Assembly: GCA_028291845.1 (NCBI GenBank)
Contig: JAQGNM010000144.1
Span: 1 to 14,571 of the forward strand
From: Massilia sp.
GTDB taxonomy: Bacteria > Pseudomonadota > Gammaproteobacteria > Burkholderiales > Burkholderiaceae_D
Direction: 5' to 3'
Length of the DNA stretch: 14,571 nucleotides
Of this stretch, positions 6,799 through 14,101 are shown piece after piece. A program made the position numbers and the translations under genes. The notes below the pieces were generated by a model. The model saw only the letters and a program-made list of their open reading frames with translations, was not told where the DNA came from and did no database searches. How positions within the stretch are numbered: the first letter of the stretch is position 1; every line of letters starts with the position of its first letter.

Positions 6799-7587
6799 AT
6801 GGTCGGCAAGATGAAGCAACAGCACGAAAAAACCTTTGATGGCAAAGTGGCCATGGTCACCGGCGCCGCTGGCGGCATCGGCCGCGCCGCGGCGCTCGCT
6901 TTCGGGCGGGCCGGCGCGTGCGTGGTGGTGGCCGACACCTCGGTGGACGGCGGCCACGCCACCGCCGCGATGATCGTCGAAGCGGGCGGCAAGGCCCTGT
7001 TCGTGCAGGCCAACGTGGCGCGCGCAAGCGACGTCGAAGCGCTGATCGACAAGGCGGTGGCCTATTATGGCCGCATCGACTGCGCCTTCAACAACGCCGG
7101 CATCGAAGAGGAAGCGGGGCTGCTGGCCGAGTGCGACGAAGCGTGCTTCGACCGCATCATCAACGTCAACGTCAAGGGCACCTGGCTGTGCATGAAATAC
7201 CAGATCCGCCAGATGTTGAAGCAGGAGGGCGGCGGCGCCATCGTCAATACCGCCTCGGTGGCCGGCCTGGTGGGGGCGCCGACGCAATCGGCGTATGCCG
7301 CCAGCAAGCACGCGGTGGTCGGCATGACCAGGACCGCAGCGGCCGAGTATGGCGGCTCGGGCATCCGCATCAACAGCGTCTGCCCCGGCGTGATCAACAC
7401 GCCAATGCTGGCGCGCGCCCTTGGACGCGAGCCGGAGCGCGAGCGCAAGCTGAAAAACCTGCATCCGATCGGGCGCTTCGGCGAAGTGTCGGAGATCGCC
7501 AATGCGGCGCTGTGGCTGTGTTCGGAGCAGGCGTCGTTTGTGACTGGCCATCAGTTGACGGTTGATGGTGGCTTGACCGCTATCTGA
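6799..7587 (+). CDS. Short-chain dehydrogenase/reductase (SDR)
   Basis: The gene encodes a 262-residue classical SDR, a cytosolic NAD(P)-dependent oxidoreductase. The Rossmann cofactor motif TGAAGGIG is at 21-28, NNAG at 98-101, and the catalytic tetrad is N124 (VNVKG), S153, Y166 and K170 (YAASK). The Asp at 46 (VVVADTS) after the second strand points to NAD(H) preference. PGVINTPM and the C-terminal FVTGHQLTVDGGL are typical of the glucose-dehydrogenase-like group. The substrate cannot be told from sequence. GGAG at 6789-6792 supports the ATG at 6799; a second in-frame ATG at 6811 is less well placed. The gene is separated from the M16 gene by 110 bases that hold a promoter and inverted repeat, so it looks independently regulated. 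It converges with the flavodoxin-fold oxidoreductase gene. Confidence 0.95.
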   Translation: MVGKMKQQHEKTFDGKVAMVTGAAGGIGRAAALAFGRAGACVVVADTSVDGGHATAAMIVEAGGKALFVQANVARASDVEALIDKAVAYYGRIDCAFNNAGIEEEAGLLAECDEACFDRIINVNVKGTWLCMKYQIRQMLKQEGGGAIVNTASVAGLVGAPTQSAYAASKHAVVGMTRTAAAEYGGSGIRINSVCPGVINTPMLARALGREPERERKLKNLHPIGRFGEVSEIANAALWLCSEQASFVTGHQLTVDGGLTAI

Positions 7588-7602
7588 ATCAGCGCCGAGC
7601 GT

Positions 7603-7686
7603 AGGGGGGACTGGCACTTGCTGCCTGGGCCATGCTTGCATCGCTAATGAGCATACATGGGACAGGCACATGTGCCAGTCCCCCTG
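7603..7686. repeat. REP-like nested inverted repeat between convergent genes
   Basis: Perfect 13-bp arms, GGGGGACTGGCAC (7605-7617) and GTGCCAGTCCCCC (7672-7684), enclose a 54-base interior. That interior pairs further: TGCCTG (7622-7627) with CAGGCA (7663-7668) and CCATG (7630-7634) with CATGG (7656-7660). The motif GGGAC(A/T)GGCAC also occurs at 7659-7669, making the right side a near-perfect palindrome by itself (7659-7682, one mismatch). This doublet design resembles REP/BIME elements mobilised by RAYT transposases. It fills the gap between two convergent genes and may end transcription from both sides, although there is no T-run. Confidence 0.75.
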
Positions 7687-7712
7687 CTGCCCACTGCTGT
7701 GAACGCCTCCGT

Positions 7713-8783
7713 TTACTTCGGCCGTGGCCTTTTGACGCGCCGATCCGGCTTCGACAAAGTCCCCGCCCGTAACTCCCCCACCGCCGCCGACACCGAGCGC
7801 GCGACATTTCTTACTTCTTCCTGAAACGCCTGATCGGCATCGAACACGTCGTGGCTCTCGGCATACGACTCGTAGTAGCCGATAAAGCGGTCGAGTTTGG
7901 CCGAGGTGCCGGCGTCGATCAAGCCCATCCAGTCGAGCCAGTCCGACAGGCCGCGCCGCACGCCCTCGATGCCGGCGACGTCGCCGTGCACCACCAGGCC
8001 GTAGACGCGGTCGGCCAGGTGCTTGGGGTAGTCCCAGCCGGCCAGTTCGAGCGCCTTGGCTTCTTCGGCCTTTTTGCCGTGGGTGGTGGTGGGGTCGGGA
8101 TTGCCGCCGTCGGCGCATACCAGGCGGTCGATCATCAGTTTTAATACCGCCGGCGTCTGGTACCAATACACCGGGGTCATGATGATCACGCCGTGGGCGG
8201 CCACCCATTTTTCATAGATTTCGTTCATCCAGTCGCTGGTCTGGTGCAGCGAGTGATTCGGGTAGCAGCTGCACGGCCAGTGGCACAGCGGCATGGCGGT
8301 GGAGGCGCAGCCTTTGCACGGGTGGATGTGATGGTCGTAATCCGAGGTCAGGCGGCTGAGGTCGAGGAGCTCGACGTCGATGTTGTCGGCCTCGAGAATC
8401 TCGCGCGCCAGCTGGGTCATGCGGAAGGTTTTCGACATTTCTCCGGGGCAGGTGCCGTCGTTGCGCGCCGAGGCATTGATCAGCAGCACGCGCGAGCGGG
8501 TGGCCGGGTCCTTTTGTTTGGCGTCCAGCGCCAATAAACTGTCGCGCGCCGCTTTCCATTCCACCGACATGTCGTAGTCGGGATCGGCAAATTCAGGCCC
8601 CGCCTTGACCGTTACCGGCGCCTTGCGCGACTGCTGGTAATTGGCAAAGGCGATTTCTTCCACCTTGGCCAATTCGGCCGCAACCGCCTTGAAGCGCGGG
8701 TCGCTGAACGAGCGTTTGAATACCAGGTGAAATTCATCCTTGCCCAGTTTGGCGGGGGCTTGTCCCTTGCGCACTTCTGTCAT
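7713..8783 (-). CDS. Flavodoxin-fold NAD(P)H-dependent oxidoreductase
   Basis: The gene encodes 356 residues with an NADPH-dependent FMN reductase (flavodoxin-like) domain from about residue 97 to 270. The FMN phosphate loop is in LLINASARNDGTCPGEMSKTF (100-120), and PVYWYQTPAVLKLMIDR (204-220) is the typical flavin-ring contact. About 95 N-terminal residues (DEFHLVFKRSFSDPRF...APVTVKAGPEFADPDY) precede it, a feature I associate with a particular group of flavodoxin-family reductases. A cluster of five cysteines, C156, C159, C167, C171 and C173, stands next to the flavin domain core and could bind a metal or an iron-sulfur cluster. The substrate is unknown. The ATG at 8783 has only a weak ribosome binding site. 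It is on the same strand as the TPR gene but separated from it by a terminator, and it has an inverted repeat in front. Confidence 0.88.
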   Translation of the reverse strand: MTEVRKGQAPAKLGKDEFHLVFKRSFSDPRFKAVAAELAKVEEIAFANYQQSRKAPVTVKAGPEFADPDYDMSVEWKAARDSLLALDAKQKDPATRSRVLLINASARNDGTCPGEMSKTFRMTQLAREILEADNIDVELLDLSRLTSDYDHHIHPCKGCASTAMPLCHWPCSCYPNHSLHQTSDWMNEIYEKWVAAHGVIIMTPVYWYQTPAVLKLMIDRLVCADGGNPDPTTTHGKKAEEAKALELAGWDYPKHLADRVYGLVVHGDVAGIEGVRRGLSDWLDWMGLIDAGTSAKLDRFIGYYESYAESHDVFDADQAFQEEVRNVARSVSAAVGELRAGTLSKPDRRVKRPRPK

Positions 8784-8792
8784 CTGCCGACC

Positions 8793-8818
8793 CGATCCAT
8801 TGTGAAATATGTGGATCG
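8793..8818. promoter_or_regulatory. Operator-like inverted repeat upstream of the flavodoxin-fold gene
   Basis: CGATCCA (8793-8799) and TGGATCG (8812-8818) form a perfect 7-bp inverted repeat with a 12-base AT-richer centre. It begins 10 bases before the start codon at 8783 (- strand), so a bound protein would block transcription or early elongation. No clear -35/-10 pair could be assigned nearby. Confidence 0.45.
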
Positions 8819-8888
8819 AGTATCTGCTAATTGCCGGCCGCGCATGGTTCGCCAGCTAACGCATGCGTACACAGCCGTGACGGCAGAC

Positions 8889-8924
8889 AAAAAAAGCGGG
8901 CCGGGCGATTGCCCGACCCGCTTT
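8889..8924 (-). terminator. Rho-independent terminator of the TPR gene
   Basis: On the - strand an 8-bp stem (8917-8924 with 8893-8900) continues, after one mismatch, into a 5-bp GC stem (8911-8915 with 8902-8906) with a 4-base loop. It is followed by a run of seven T (the A-run at 8889-8895 on +). It lies 23 bases after the TPR stop codon and separates that gene from the flavodoxin-fold gene. Confidence 0.92.
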
Positions 8925-8946
8925 AGCGGCACTGCGGTGACGCGGC

Positions 8947-10290
8947 TTACTTGCCGGCAACCGGGGTCGCAGCAGCTGTGGCCGCGGCTGGTGCAGCGGC
9001 GCCGGCCGGCGCGCGGTTGACCCACAGCGCCCAGTAGCGCGCCAGGTCGGTGGCGCCGTCGTCGCCCTTGATCGATTCAAAGGTTTTCAGCGCTTCAGCC
9101 TTGCGGCCGGCCTTGGCGTAGGCGATACCCAGGCGCAGCTTGTAATCGTCAGGACGCTTGTTGATGCCCTTGGCGACGCCTTGTTCCATCAGCGGAATGC
9201 CCTTGTCGAACTGGTCCATCGTGACGTAGGCATAACCGAGGTTGACCAGGCCGGCACCGTCCTTGGCCTTGGCGGCGCTGGCTTCGCCGCTGGCGATATT
9301 CTTGGCATCGTCCGCCGCGCCCTTGGTAGCGCGATCGCGCAGCTGCTTGTGCTTGGCGGCGTTGGCGCCGGTGCCCAGTACGCCGGCCGCGTAACCGGCA
9401 TCGATGACTTTTTTCGCTTCGGTCGGGAAGCCGGCTTGCAGGTCCAGCTCCGCCAGTTCGACATACTCTTCCGGCGCCATCTGTTTGACCGCCATCGACT
9501 GCAGACGCAGGATGTCGATGTCATGGGCCTGGTTGTAGCCCGGCTTGGCCGGCACGCGGTGCAGCAGGTCGGTCCAGTAGTCGTCGGTCGGGTACAGCGC
9601 CACCAGCTTTTCCAGGGTGCTGACGTAGACGGCGTTGTCCTTTACCTTGGCGGCGGCGCTGGCCAGCAGGCGCAGATCTTCGGCGCTCGGCGTCTGGCCG
9701 GCTTTTTCGGTATCGGCAATGGCCGGCACCAGCAGCGACTTGGCGGTGGCGAAGTCATTGCTCAGGTAGTAGGAGCGGATCAAGGCCGGCGTGACTTTGG
9801 CCGGCGTCGTGCTTTCTTTTTGGTAACGCTTGAACCACTCGATGGCTTTTGGATAGTTCTTGGCGTTGTAATAGGAATTGCCCAGCGCCTGGATGAATTC
9901 GGCCTGGTCGACGGGCGCCAGCTTGCCCGAGTTGATCACGCTTTCCAGCGACGCGGTCAGCATGGCGTCGTTGTTGGTGGCCGAGGCCAGGGCGATTTTC
10001 ATGCGGTCGAGCACATAGGTCTCGTACGGCGTTTTGGCCGGAAACGCTTCGGCCTGGGTGACGCGGTTTTGCAATTCAGCGTAATTCTTGTCGGCCATCA
10101 GTTGCTTGACGGCGGCCGGATCGAGCAACTTGAACAGCTCGGGACGGACCGTGTCGGCAGGCGCCGCGGCAGGGGCGGCGGCGGGCGCCGGGGCCTTTTG
10201 CGCGTGGGCGCCGCTCATCAACGCGGGCACGGCGTTCAGGCCGATGGCGGCAAGCATCAGGCTGATGCGGGCAAGGCGGAATTGGGACAT
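8947..10290 (-). CDS. Exported tetratricopeptide-repeat protein
   Basis: The gene encodes 447 residues. The N-terminus MSQFRLARISLMLAAIGLNAVPALMSGAHA is a clear Sec signal peptide with a likely cut after AHA (residue 30), followed by an Ala/Pro linker (31-47). The rest is helical with TPR-like units at about 132-160 (LGNSYYNAKNYPKAIEWFKRY), 168-195, 206-234, 347-375 (LVNLGYAYVTMDQFDKGIPLM) and 383-408 (YKLRLGIAYAKAGRKAEALKTF). It ends in an Ala-rich tail. TPR proteins are binding scaffolds; partner and role are unknown, and the place is probably the periplasm. The frame is open further upstream, but AAGGG at 10297-10301, 6 bases before the ATG, and the signal peptide fix the start at 10290. 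It stands alone, with a 200-base gap before it and a strong terminator after it. Confidence 0.9.
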   Translation of the reverse strand: MSQFRLARISLMLAAIGLNAVPALMSGAHAQKAPAPAAAPAAAPADTVRPELFKLLDPAAVKQLMADKNYAELQNRVTQAEAFPAKTPYETYVLDRMKIALASATNNDAMLTASLESVINSGKLAPVDQAEFIQALGNSYYNAKNYPKAIEWFKRYQKESTTPAKVTPALIRSYYLSNDFATAKSLLVPAIADTEKAGQTPSAEDLRLLASAAAKVKDNAVYVSTLEKLVALYPTDDYWTDLLHRVPAKPGYNQAHDIDILRLQSMAVKQMAPEEYVELAELDLQAGFPTEAKKVIDAGYAAGVLGTGANAAKHKQLRDRATKGAADDAKNIASGEASAAKAKDGAGLVNLGYAYVTMDQFDKGIPLMEQGVAKGINKRPDDYKLRLGIAYAKAGRKAEALKTFESIKGDDGATDLARYWALWVNRAPAGAAAPAAATAAATPVAGK

Positions 10291-10490
10291 GGACAACCCT
10301 TCATTCAAAGACAAACATAAAATACGCTCGACTGCGTCCGGTTCGCGCGCCGGCGTCGATGGCGGCCAATTCGCTGACAAAAAGACAACAGCGCGCGGAA
10401 GTGCGTATTGTCCCATAAGGCCGGGTCCGCCGCTTCAATCGTGTGCAACAGATTGTGACCGGCCGCAATGACGGCGGCAGGCCCGGCGCC
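10291..10490. other. 200-base gap between the GH3 gene and the TPR gene
   Basis: This gap follows the end of the nag operon and precedes the TPR gene, both on the - strand. It should hold the operon's end and the TPR promoter. I see only an AT-rich stretch (10311-10324) with TATTTT on the - strand as a possible -10 box, without a matching -35, and no convincing hairpin with T-run. The nag operon could therefore read through, or end by Rho. Confidence 0.5.
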
Positions 10491-11978
10491 TCAGCGAAAG
10501 CCTGGCACCGGCGCCCGTGCGCCCGCTTCGATGGCCCCTAGCAGCCAGCCATTGACCGCCTCCAGCGCCGGTGCGGCGAAGCCGTAGGTGATCAAGGCCG
10601 GGGCATCGATGTCGAGCGCCTGGTAGGGGTTCCACAGGGCCAGGTGCAAATCGGGCTTGAACGCCGCCTTGGCCGCTGGACCGTAGCGCAGCCGCGAGGT
10701 CGACGCCAGTATGGTGAACACGCCGTCGGCGGGCAGGCTGGCCCAGTCAAAATGGTCGGCGTCGGCGTAGGTGATCAGGTCGACCTGGTACAGCCGGCCG
10801 AGGGAGGCGGCCAGCTCCGCTGCCGGGACGCCTGGCTCGGACACGCCGTCGCTGGCCCGGTCCTGGCGCATCACCAGCCGCACGCGCGCGCCGGCGGCGG
10901 GCGCGTGCGGCGCCCCCTTGACGGTCAGCGCGCGCCGCCAGCCCTCGGCCATCACGACGCGGTCGGCGCCGTCCTGCGGGTAAGCACCGGTGGCGCAGGG
11001 ATGGCGGGCGGCCAGCGCATCGAGGCGGCGCAGCTTGGCGTCGACATCGGCGCGCTCGAGGGTGCCGTCGTCGATGGCGGCGGCGATGGCGGCGATGGTC
11101 GCTTCCTGATTCTCGGGCGAGCCCAGCGCCGTCACCATGTCGGCGCCCGCCGCCAGCGCCATCACGGCTGCGTGGCCGGCGCCGAAGCGGTGGGCGATGG
11201 CGTGCATGGCCATGTCGTCGGTGATGATCACGCCCTGGTACTGCCACTGCCCGCGCAGCAGATCGGTGAGGATCTTGCGCGACATCGTCGCCGGCAGCTC
11301 GGCGTCCAGCGTCGGGTAAACGATATGCGCCGTCATCATCGCCGGCGCGTGGGCGGCCGCCTGGCGGAACGGCGCCAATTCGAATCGTTCGAGTTCGGCC
11401 GGCGGCTTGTCGACGGTGGGCAGGTCGCGGTGCGAGTCGACGCTGGTGTCGCCATGGCCGGGAAAGTGCTTGACGCAGCAGGCCACGCCGGCGCTCTCGC
11501 TGCCGGCCATCCAGGCCAGCGCCAGTTCTGTGGCGCGCTGCGGATCGGCGCCGAACGAGCGCTCGGCGATGATGGGATTGCGCGGATTGTTGTTCAGGTC
11601 CAGCACCGGCGCGAAGTTCCAGTTGAAACCGAGCGCTTTGACGGCGCGGCCGACGGCGGCGCCGGTGCGGCGCGCCAGATCGATGTCGTCGGCCGCGCCC
11701 AGCGCCATCGCCGATGGCGGCGCCGGCACCCAGGTGGCGCGCACCACGGCGCCGCCTTCCTGGTCGAGCGCGATCAGCGCGGACTCGCCCATGACGGCGC
11801 GCAGGTCGTCGTTCAGGCGGGTCAGCTGGGCGGCGTCTTGCATGTTGTTGCGGAACAGGCAGGCGCCGCGCACCGCGTTGGCGCTCAAGAAGGCGCGGGT
11901 GGCCGCATCGAGTTCGGTGCCGCGGATGCGCACCATGATCAGGCGGCCTGCAAGCTGGCGGGAGGTGGTTGGCGTCAT
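10491..11978 (-). CDS. nagZ: Glycoside hydrolase family 3, NagZ-like beta-N-acetylhexosaminidase
   Basis: The gene encodes 495 residues of a GH3 enzyme that removes terminal beta-linked GlcNAc. The NagZ hallmark KHFPGHGDTSVDSH lies at 170-183 and contains the Asp-His acid/base dyad (D181, H183). The nucleophile is D254 in IITDDMAM. There is no signal peptide, so it acts in the cytoplasm on imported muropeptide fragments or chito-oligosaccharides. It is longer than the usual single-domain enterobacterial NagZ (about 340 residues). Residues from about 360 to 495 form an extra domain whose end, ALWNPYQALDIDAPALITYG...AVNGWLLGAIEAG, resembles the C-terminal GH3 domain of Gram-positive two-domain forms. 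The ATG lies 4 bases after the nagB-II stop, so the gene is translationally coupled. An AGGA 12 bases upstream is rather far, but the early residues AGRLIMVRIRG fit the family. Confidence 0.92.
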   Translation of the reverse strand: MTPTTSRQLAGRLIMVRIRGTELDAATRAFLSANAVRGACLFRNNMQDAAQLTRLNDDLRAVMGESALIALDQEGGAVVRATWVPAPPSAMALGAADDIDLARRTGAAVGRAVKALGFNWNFAPVLDLNNNPRNPIIAERSFGADPQRATELALAWMAGSESAGVACCVKHFPGHGDTSVDSHRDLPTVDKPPAELERFELAPFRQAAAHAPAMMTAHIVYPTLDAELPATMSRKILTDLLRGQWQYQGVIITDDMAMHAIAHRFGAGHAAVMALAAGADMVTALGSPENQEATIAAIAAAIDDGTLERADVDAKLRRLDALAARHPCATGAYPQDGADRVVMAEGWRRALTVKGAPHAPAAGARVRLVMRQDRASDGVSEPGVPAAELAASLGRLYQVDLITYADADHFDWASLPADGVFTILASTSRLRYGPAAKAAFKPDLHLALWNPYQALDIDAPALITYGFAAPALEAVNGWLLGAIEAGARAPVPGFR

Positions 11979-11982
11979 GCTG

Positions 11983-13005
11983 TTAGTTGGTCCTGGTGAC
12001 TTTGCTCAGGTGGCGCGGGCGGTCCGGGTCCATGCCGCGCGCCTCGGCCAGCTTCGCGGCCATCACATAGAACGACTGGATGGCGACGATCGGATCGAGG
12101 TCGGCGGTGGCGGCCACCGGCAAGGTGAGGTCGCGTTCGGCGACATCAGAGGGTGCCGCGAGCAGCACGCGGGCGCCGCGCCCGCGCATTTCGCCGGCCA
12201 GCTGCAGCAGTCCCGCCTGCGCCGGGCCGCGGGTGGCGAAGATCAGCAGCGGATAACCTTCCTCGATCAGCGCCATCGGGCCGTGCTTGATCTCGGCGCC
12301 GCTGAAGGCTTCCGCCTGCAGGCTCGAGGTTTCCTTGAATTTCAGCGCCGCTTCGAGGGCGACCGGAAAACTGATGCCGCGCCCGACCACCATGATGTTG
12401 CGCGCCGGCGCCAGCACCTCGAGTGCGGCCGACCAGTCGGCCTGCGCGCCGGCGGCCAGCGCCTCGGGCAGCGCCTCCAGCCCCGACTTCAGTTCGGCAT
12501 CGTTCTGCCAGTGCGCCACCAGGCGGGCGCCGGCCACCAGGCTGGTAATAAAACTCTTGGTGGCGGCCACGCTGTGCTCCTTGCCGGCGTGCAGCGGCAT
12601 GGCCCATTCGGCAGCCTGCGCCAGCGGCGATTCGATGTCGTTCACCAGCGCCACCGTGGTGGCGCCGCCGTCCCTGAAATAACGGGTCGGCTCGACCACG
12701 TCGGGGCTCTGGCCGGATTGCGAGATGGCGATCGTCAGGGTGTCGCGCGTGACCAGCGGCGACTTGTACAAGGTCAGCAGCGACATCGGCAGCGAGGCGA
12801 CGATGCGGCCCAGGCGCGCCATGATCAGATAAGCGCAGTAGTTGGCCGCGTGGTCCGAGCTGCCGCGGGCGAGGGTCAGGGCGGTGTTGAAATTGGTGGA
12901 GCGCAGCTTGCGTCCCAGCTCGGCGTAGCGGTCGATGTCTTGCGACAGTTGGCGGGCCACGCAGTCGCCTGCGGACAGGGCTTCTTCCAGCATTTTAGAG
13001 CTCAA
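11983..13005 (-). CDS. nagB-II: SIS-type glucosamine-6-phosphate deaminase
   Basis: The gene encodes 340 residues with two SIS (sugar isomerase) domains at about 40-165 and 200-320. It resembles the isomerase half of GlmS but lacks the N-terminal glutaminase domain. Together with nagA and nagK next to it, this indicates the deaminase NagB-II, first described in Shewanella, which converts GlcN-6-P to fructose-6-P and ammonia, rather than a synthase. Key stretches are ARGSSDHA (46-53), ISQSGQSPD (94-102), GKEHSVAATKSF (141-152), GRGISFPVALEAALKFKE (208-225) and AEAFSGAEIKHGP (231-243). The TTG start at 13005 is favoured by AAGGAG at 13012-13017, 6 bases away, and gives an 11-base overlap with nagA. 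An in-frame ATG at 12993, one base after the nagA stop codon, is the alternative. A close family such as AgaS is less likely given the neighbours. Confidence 0.93.
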   Translation of the reverse strand: MSSKMLEEALSAGDCVARQLSQDIDRYAELGRKLRSTNFNTALTLARGSSDHAANYCAYLIMARLGRIVASLPMSLLTLYKSPLVTRDTLTIAISQSGQSPDVVEPTRYFRDGGATTVALVNDIESPLAQAAEWAMPLHAGKEHSVAATKSFITSLVAGARLVAHWQNDAELKSGLEALPEALAAGAQADWSAALEVLAPARNIMVVGRGISFPVALEAALKFKETSSLQAEAFSGAEIKHGPMALIEEGYPLLIFATRGPAQAGLLQLAGEMRGRGARVLLAAPSDVAERDLTLPVAATADLDPIVAIQSFYVMAAKLAEARGMDPDRPRHLSKVTRTN

Positions 13006-14101
13006 CGGCTTCTCCTTCGGTATACACGGCCTGGATGTGCAGGTCGCGGTTCAAGACGACGATGTCGGCAAAGCAGCCGGCGGCAAGGCGCCCGAGCTCG
13101 GCTTCGCCCAGATAGTCGGCGGCGTTGGTCGAGACGCGGCGCGAGGCGTCCGCCAGATCCAGACCCAGTGTTTGCACCAGGTTGCGCAGCGCCTGGTCCA
13201 TGGTCAGGGTGCTGCCGGCCAGGGTGCCGTCGCCCAGGCGCACCCCGCCCATGCATTTGTGGACCACCTGGCGGCCCAGCATGTATTCGCCGTCCGGCAT
13301 GCCGGTGGCGGCGGTCGAATCGGTCACGCAGTACAGGTGGGGAATCGCGCGCAAGGCCACCTTGATGGCGCCGGCGTGCACGTGCAGCAGGTCGGGGATG
13401 ATCTCGGCATACGAGGCATGCGCCAGCGCCGCGCCCACCATGCCGGGGCTGCGGTGATGCAGCGGGTTCATGGCGTTGAACAGGTGGGTAAAACCGGCGG
13501 CGCCGGCCTCCAGCGCCGCCACGCCGTCTTCATAGGTGCCGGTGGTGTGGCCGATCTGCACGCGCATGCCGGCGCTGGTGAGCGCGCGCACCAGGTCCAG
13601 GTGGCCGGGCATCTCCGGCGCCACCGTGATCAGGCGCAGCGATGCGTGCTGGCGCAGGGCGTCGACGTCGGCCATGCTGGCCACCGCGGCGAAGTCCGGC
13701 TGCGCGCCCAGCTTGCCCGGATTGATGTACGGCCCTTCCAGGTGCACGCCGAGGATGCGCGCGCTGCCGGCGCGTGGGGCGGCGCAGGCTGCGCCCACCG
13801 CTCGCAGGGCGCTGACGATGTCGCCTGGCGGCGCCGTCATGGTGGTGGCCAGCAGGCTGGTGGTGCCGTGTTTGGCGTGAACGGCGGCGATGACGTGGGC
13901 GGCGTCGCCCCCTTCCATCACATCGCGGCCGCCGCCGCCGTGCACGTGCAGGTCGATGAAGCCGGGCAGGATGAAAGGATCGCCGTTGGCGCCGGGGTCG
14001 GTGGCGCCGCCGTCGATGACGCCGATGCGGCGGTCGAAACCGATGCTGCCGTGGACCCAGCCGTGCGGGGTGAGGATATTGCCGGTGATGGTTGTGCTCA
14101 T
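12995..14101 (-). CDS. nagA: N-acetylglucosamine-6-phosphate deacetylase
   Basis: The gene encodes 368 residues of NagA, an amidohydrolase-superfamily enzyme that removes acetate from GlcNAc-6-P to give GlcN-6-P in the cytoplasm. The metal and substrate residues are all visible: DLHVHGG with H52 and H54, E122 in VHLEGPYINPGKLGAQ, H185 in IGHTTGTYEDG, H206 in THLFNAMNPLHHRSPG, and the catalytic D261 in VTDSTAATGMPDG. Length is normal. The start overlaps the nagK stop codon as ATGA (4 bases shared), and its end overlaps the start of nagB-II, so the three genes are translationally coupled. The same frame is open upstream on the - strand, but that part only overlaps nagK in another frame. Confidence 0.96.
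   Translation of the reverse strand: MSTTITGNILTPHGWVHGSIGFDRRIGVIDGGATDPGANGDPFILPGFIDLHVHGGGGRDVMEGGDAAHVIAAVHAKHGTTSLLATTMTAPPGDIVSALRAVGAACAAPRAGSARILGVHLEGPYINPGKLGAQPDFAAVASMADVDALRQHASLRLITVAPEMPGHLDLVRALTSAGMRVQIGHTTGTYEDGVAALEAGAAGFTHLFNAMNPLHHRSPGMVGAALAHASYAEIIPDLLHVHAGAIKVALRAIPHLYCVTDSTAATGMPDGEYMLGRQVVHKCMGGVRLGDGTLAGSTLTMDQALRNLVQTLGLDLADASRRVSTNAADYLGEAELGRLAAGCFADIVVLNRDLHIQAVYTEGEAVEL

Noticed and set aside
9181..10320. A 379-codon + strand frame opposite the TPR gene.
   Set aside because: The - strand protein has a signal peptide, ribosome binding site and terminator; the opposite frame has none of these.
10291..10416. A longer N-terminus for the TPR protein, starting at 10416 on the - strand.
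   Set aside because: It would bury a clean signal peptide 42 residues inside the protein and ignore the AAGGG ribosome binding site before 10290.
11407..13365. A 652-codon + strand frame across the GH3, nagB-II and nagA genes.
   Set aside because: It crosses three well supported - strand genes, and its composition (Arg, Gln, His, Gly) is that of a complement shadow.
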